From JBIOJM01 sp044450785 (GTDB lineage: Bacteria; Planctomycetota; Planctomycetia; Isosphaerales; Isosphaeraceae): 40,586 nt of DNA. The notes beneath the pieces are model-generated. The model was given only the letters and a program-made list of their open reading frames with translations, was not told the DNA's origin and made no database searches. The stretch lies in the NCBI GenBank assembly GCA_044450785.1, contig JBIOJM010000051.1:1-40586 (forward strand), read 5' to 3'. Numbering within the stretch: position 1 is the stretch's first letter; each line of letters begins with the position of its first letter. A program made the translations under genes and the position numbers. Shown piece by piece: positions 38,523-40,586 of the stretch.

Positions 38523-39997
38523 CTGCCGCACCCAATTTCAACAAGAAGATCGTTTACGGCCTCGTCATCGTCGTCCTGTTCGCGGTGATGTATCCCTACT
38601 CCGCCTGGCTCAACGAGGAAAAGAAGCGCCGCGATCTCGGCGAAGCCGCGATCGGCCAGATTGATACCGGCAGCTTCATGATGAAGCTGTTCCTCCTGGG
38701 CGGCTTTCGCGGCATTGTCGCCGACCTGCTCTGGCTCCGCGCCGAGGAACAAAAGCGAGACCACGATTGGGATCGCTTGAAGACCACCGTCGAGCTGATC
38801 ACCAAGCTTCAGCCCCACTTCCTGTCCGTCTGGACCTTTCAGGGGTGGAACCTGGCCTACAACGTGTCGGTCGAATGGGACGCACCTGCAGATAAGTATC
38901 TATGGATTAAAGAGGGGATCAAGTTCGTTCAAAAGGGCGTCGAAAAGAACAAACGTTCACCAGACCTGGTCTGGGACACGGCGTGGTTCTATTACCATAA
39001 ACTGGGCTTCTCCGACGAGTCGATCATCCTTCGCCGATTGTTCCGCGACGACGAGGAGGTCGAATTCAAGCGATATTTCGACCCCGCGAAAGGCCATATC
39101 GTCGTGGGAAATGACAATTTCAAACTGGGTTACGGCTGGTTCTCACGGGCGGTCAGCCAGGTCGACGAAGGCGCGAGCCGTCTCGGCTCGGGCACCGACG
39201 ACGAGATCCAGATCCAGTACGTCGACCGCACACCTCAGCGGAAGGGACGTCCCGACGACATCGCCTTCCGCGCGATGCCCGCCCACGCCCAGACCCGTTA
39301 CGCGGCCGGCCTGGAGAAGATGAGCACCAAGGGCATCGAGGCGACGTTCGGCGAGGTCGCCCAGGCCGAATGGCTCGATGCGTGGAACGAGTGGGTTGCT
39401 TTTGGCAGGCATACTTACCAGTCGCATAACGAGGTCATGCGCGGCGGTAAGCTCGTCAGAGACAAGATCCAGCTCGACGATGCCTGCTTCCCGGATCGCT
39501 TCAAGAAAATGACGGAAAACCAGCTCTACTGGACGGGGCGCTGGGCAGACCAGATGAATTATCGGTACTGGAAAGAGCGGGCCCAGGCCGAAATGACCAA
39601 GAACGGCGTCCTGGCGCGGCAACTGTTCTATGAGGGTACCGTCGCCTACAAGACGGGCGATTTCCCCACCGCCGCCGACAAATTCAAGGAGGGGCTGAAG
39701 GTCTGGAAGACCGTCATGGATGATTTTCCCACCTATCGCAACGACGATCTCAGCAAGAGGGAGACCGGTCAAATCGTCAAGCGGTATGTGAAGGTGCTCA
39801 AGCAGAACCTCACACCGATCCCCGACGATCTTCCCTTCAAGGACTATCAACGCTTAGTCGAGCACGACACCACGGTCGACCCATTCGACGCGATCGAGAT
39901 GCTCGGCGTCGGCGGCGAGGCCCGGCCGCTGACCCCGGCACCGGCGCCACCCGGCCCGAGTCCGACCGCGACGGTGCCGGGCATTCCGCGGAGCTGA
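38519..39997 (+). CDS. membrane-anchored TPR-like protein linked to the ABC transporter
   Basis: A 492-aa product. One N-terminal transmembrane helix (residues 11-28, IVYGLVIVVLFAVMYPYS) is followed by a mostly helical domain with TPR-like pairs: LKTTVELITKLQPHFLSVWTFQGWNLAYN, then WDTAWFYYHKLG, and later YEGTVAYKTGDFPTAADKFKEGLKVW. The tail is proline-rich. It resembles conserved planctomycete proteins seen next to this type of ABC permease; relatives are sometimes labelled iron-responsive-element-like, a name with no functional support. Start and permease stop overlap (ATGA) and GGGAGG lies seven bases upstream, so it is co-produced with the transporter and probably binds it. It converges on the response regulator with a 20-bp gap. 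Confidence 0.8.
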   Translation: MTAAPNFNKKIVYGLVIVVLFAVMYPYSAWLNEEKKRRDLGEAAIGQIDTGSFMMKLFLLGGFRGIVADLLWLRAEEQKRDHDWDRLKTTVELITKLQPHFLSVWTFQGWNLAYNVSVEWDAPADKYLWIKEGIKFVQKGVEKNKRSPDLVWDTAWFYYHKLGFSDESIILRRLFRDDEEVEFKRYFDPAKGHIVVGNDNFKLGYGWFSRAVSQVDEGASRLGSGTDDEIQIQYVDRTPQRKGRPDDIAFRAMPAHAQTRYAAGLEKMSTKGIEATFGEVAQAEWLDAWNEWVAFGRHTYQSHNEVMRGGKLVRDKIQLDDACFPDRFKKMTENQLYWTGRWADQMNYRYWKERAQAEMTKNGVLARQLFYEGTVAYKTGDFPTAADKFKEGLKVWKTVMDDFPTYRNDDLSKRETGQIVKRYVKVLKQNLTPIPDDLPFKDYQRLVEHDTTVDPFDAIEMLGVGGEARPLTPAPAPPGPSPTATVPGIPRS

Positions 39998-40017
39998 CAT
40001 GCACCCATCTAGTCGTC

Positions 40018-40428
40018 TCAGGACTCGTCGTCCCCGATCTCGCCGGGCCGCGGCTTGAACCCCAACACCCTTTCGACCGATCGGACGAGCTTCTCCATCG
40101 CGAACGGCTTGCGGATGTAGTCGCATACACCCAGCATCTCCGCATAGGCGCGGTGCCGGCTCCCCTCGTTGCCCGTGATCATGATCGTCGGGATCATGCC
40201 GCCCGGACGGCTCCGCAGCTTCTCCAGGACCAGAAACCCGCTTTTCTTGGGCATCATCATGTCCAGGACAAGCAAGTCAGGACTTTCGCGCTCCGCGATC
40301 ATCAAGCCGGCATTGCCATCGCGCGCCACCAGCACCCGAAACCCCTTGTTTTCGAGAATGGTACGCATCGACTCGGCGATTTCGTGATCGTCGTCCACCA
40401 CGAGGATGGTTCGTTGTTGAGGGGGCAT
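40018..40428 (-). CDS. single-domain response regulator (CheY-like)
   Basis: A 136-aa receiver domain with no output domain. The acidic pocket is D12/D13 (VVDDDHE) and the phospho-acceptor D56 (LLVLDMMMP). The switch residues are T85 (IMITGNEG) and K107 (DYIRKPF), all canonical. Such proteins relay phosphate or act on a partner protein; no histidine kinase is in view. ATG 40428 was chosen because GGAG lies eight bases before; ATG 40443 would add five residues. Upstream to the right edge the region is AT-rich with TATAAT-like sequence near 40542-40547, a possible -10. It converges on the TPR-like gene. The last 15 or so residues are low complexity. Confidence 0.93.
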   Translation of the reverse strand: MPPQQRTILVVDDDHEIAESMRTILENKGFRVLVARDGNAGLMIAERESPDLLVLDMMMPKKSGFLVLEKLRSRPGGMIPTIMITGNEGSRHRAYAEMLGVCDYIRKPFAMEKLVRSVERVLGFKPRPGEIGDDES

Positions 40429-40586
40429 GAGCGTGGCTCCCATGAGCTCGAGTGCACGGCGAAAGTCCGAAATAGATCGCCCCTTATCATAAACACGGCC
40501 CCAAAGCCGAGCAAGAGGCTGGAGTCATGGCAGAGCAACATATTATAAATTCATTGAATCGTAAGGGCCGGCAGCGGATGACGAAT

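Noticed and set aside
40542..40547. TATAAT-like box upstream of the response regulator as a defined promoter
   Set aside because: No matching -35 at acceptable spacing; kept only as a remark in the gene entry.

Overview
The window looks like chromosomal DNA of a planctomycete, most likely an Isosphaera/Singulisphaera-type lineage. This rests on high-GC coding, a DUF1559 pseudopilin with a GFTLIELLVVIAIIAVLIALLLPA-type head, a small carboxypeptidase-regulatory-type lipoprotein beside it, a very large alpha-2-macroglobulin, an FTIR..MIVVAV small membrane protein, and an ABC ATPase/giant permease/TPR-like trio. The assignment comes from recalled family features, not from a database search. No rRNA, tRNA or CRISPR array was seen.

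Left part (1-8960): a defence-like accessory region. It opens with what appears to be the last 21 codons of a type I restriction specificity subunit. A DinB-like gene follows, then several decayed pieces: an antitoxin N-terminal scrap, a membrane gene split by an in-frame TGA, and a PIN toxin with its middle missing. Among these lie an apparently intact MazEF-type pair and an intact UPF0175 antitoxin. Then comes the most interesting locus: an orphan conserved protein (2978-3952) and a tight three-gene unit (4123-8960). That unit encodes a cytoplasmic astacin/matrixin-like zinc protease, a caspase-like protease, and a 1014-residue partner. The caspase tail and the partner N-terminus appear to share a beta-sandwich module present three times in all. 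The partner gene also carries a near-ideal internal ribosome binding site and ATG at its domain junction. I propose it as a candidate uncharacterised two-protease conflict system.

Middle part (9023-26446): a 2-hydroxyacid dehydrogenase, a small hypothetical gene, a probable frameshifted remnant, and a STAS anti-sigma antagonist on +. Then on - come the alpha-2-macroglobulin (11044-17211), a DUF3616-like secreted protein, a lipoprotein and the DUF1559 protein. Next is a compact alpha-glucan operon read right to left: GH57 hydrolase, GalT-family nucleotidyltransferase, GH57 4-alpha-glucanotransferase.

Right part (26447-40586): on -, pabA/trpG-type amidotransferase, moeA and lnt overlap each other. 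A coiled-coil membrane protein, a small membrane protein and an MgtA-type P-ATPase follow downstream. On + are a secreted hypothetical protein and the ABC ATPase/permease/TPR-like operon. A single-domain response regulator closes the window on -. Four intergenic palindromic elements (17298-17418, 26318-26385, 26402-26484, 34550-34678) look like REPIN or MITE-type repeats; one supplies the 3' end of the P-ATPase gene.
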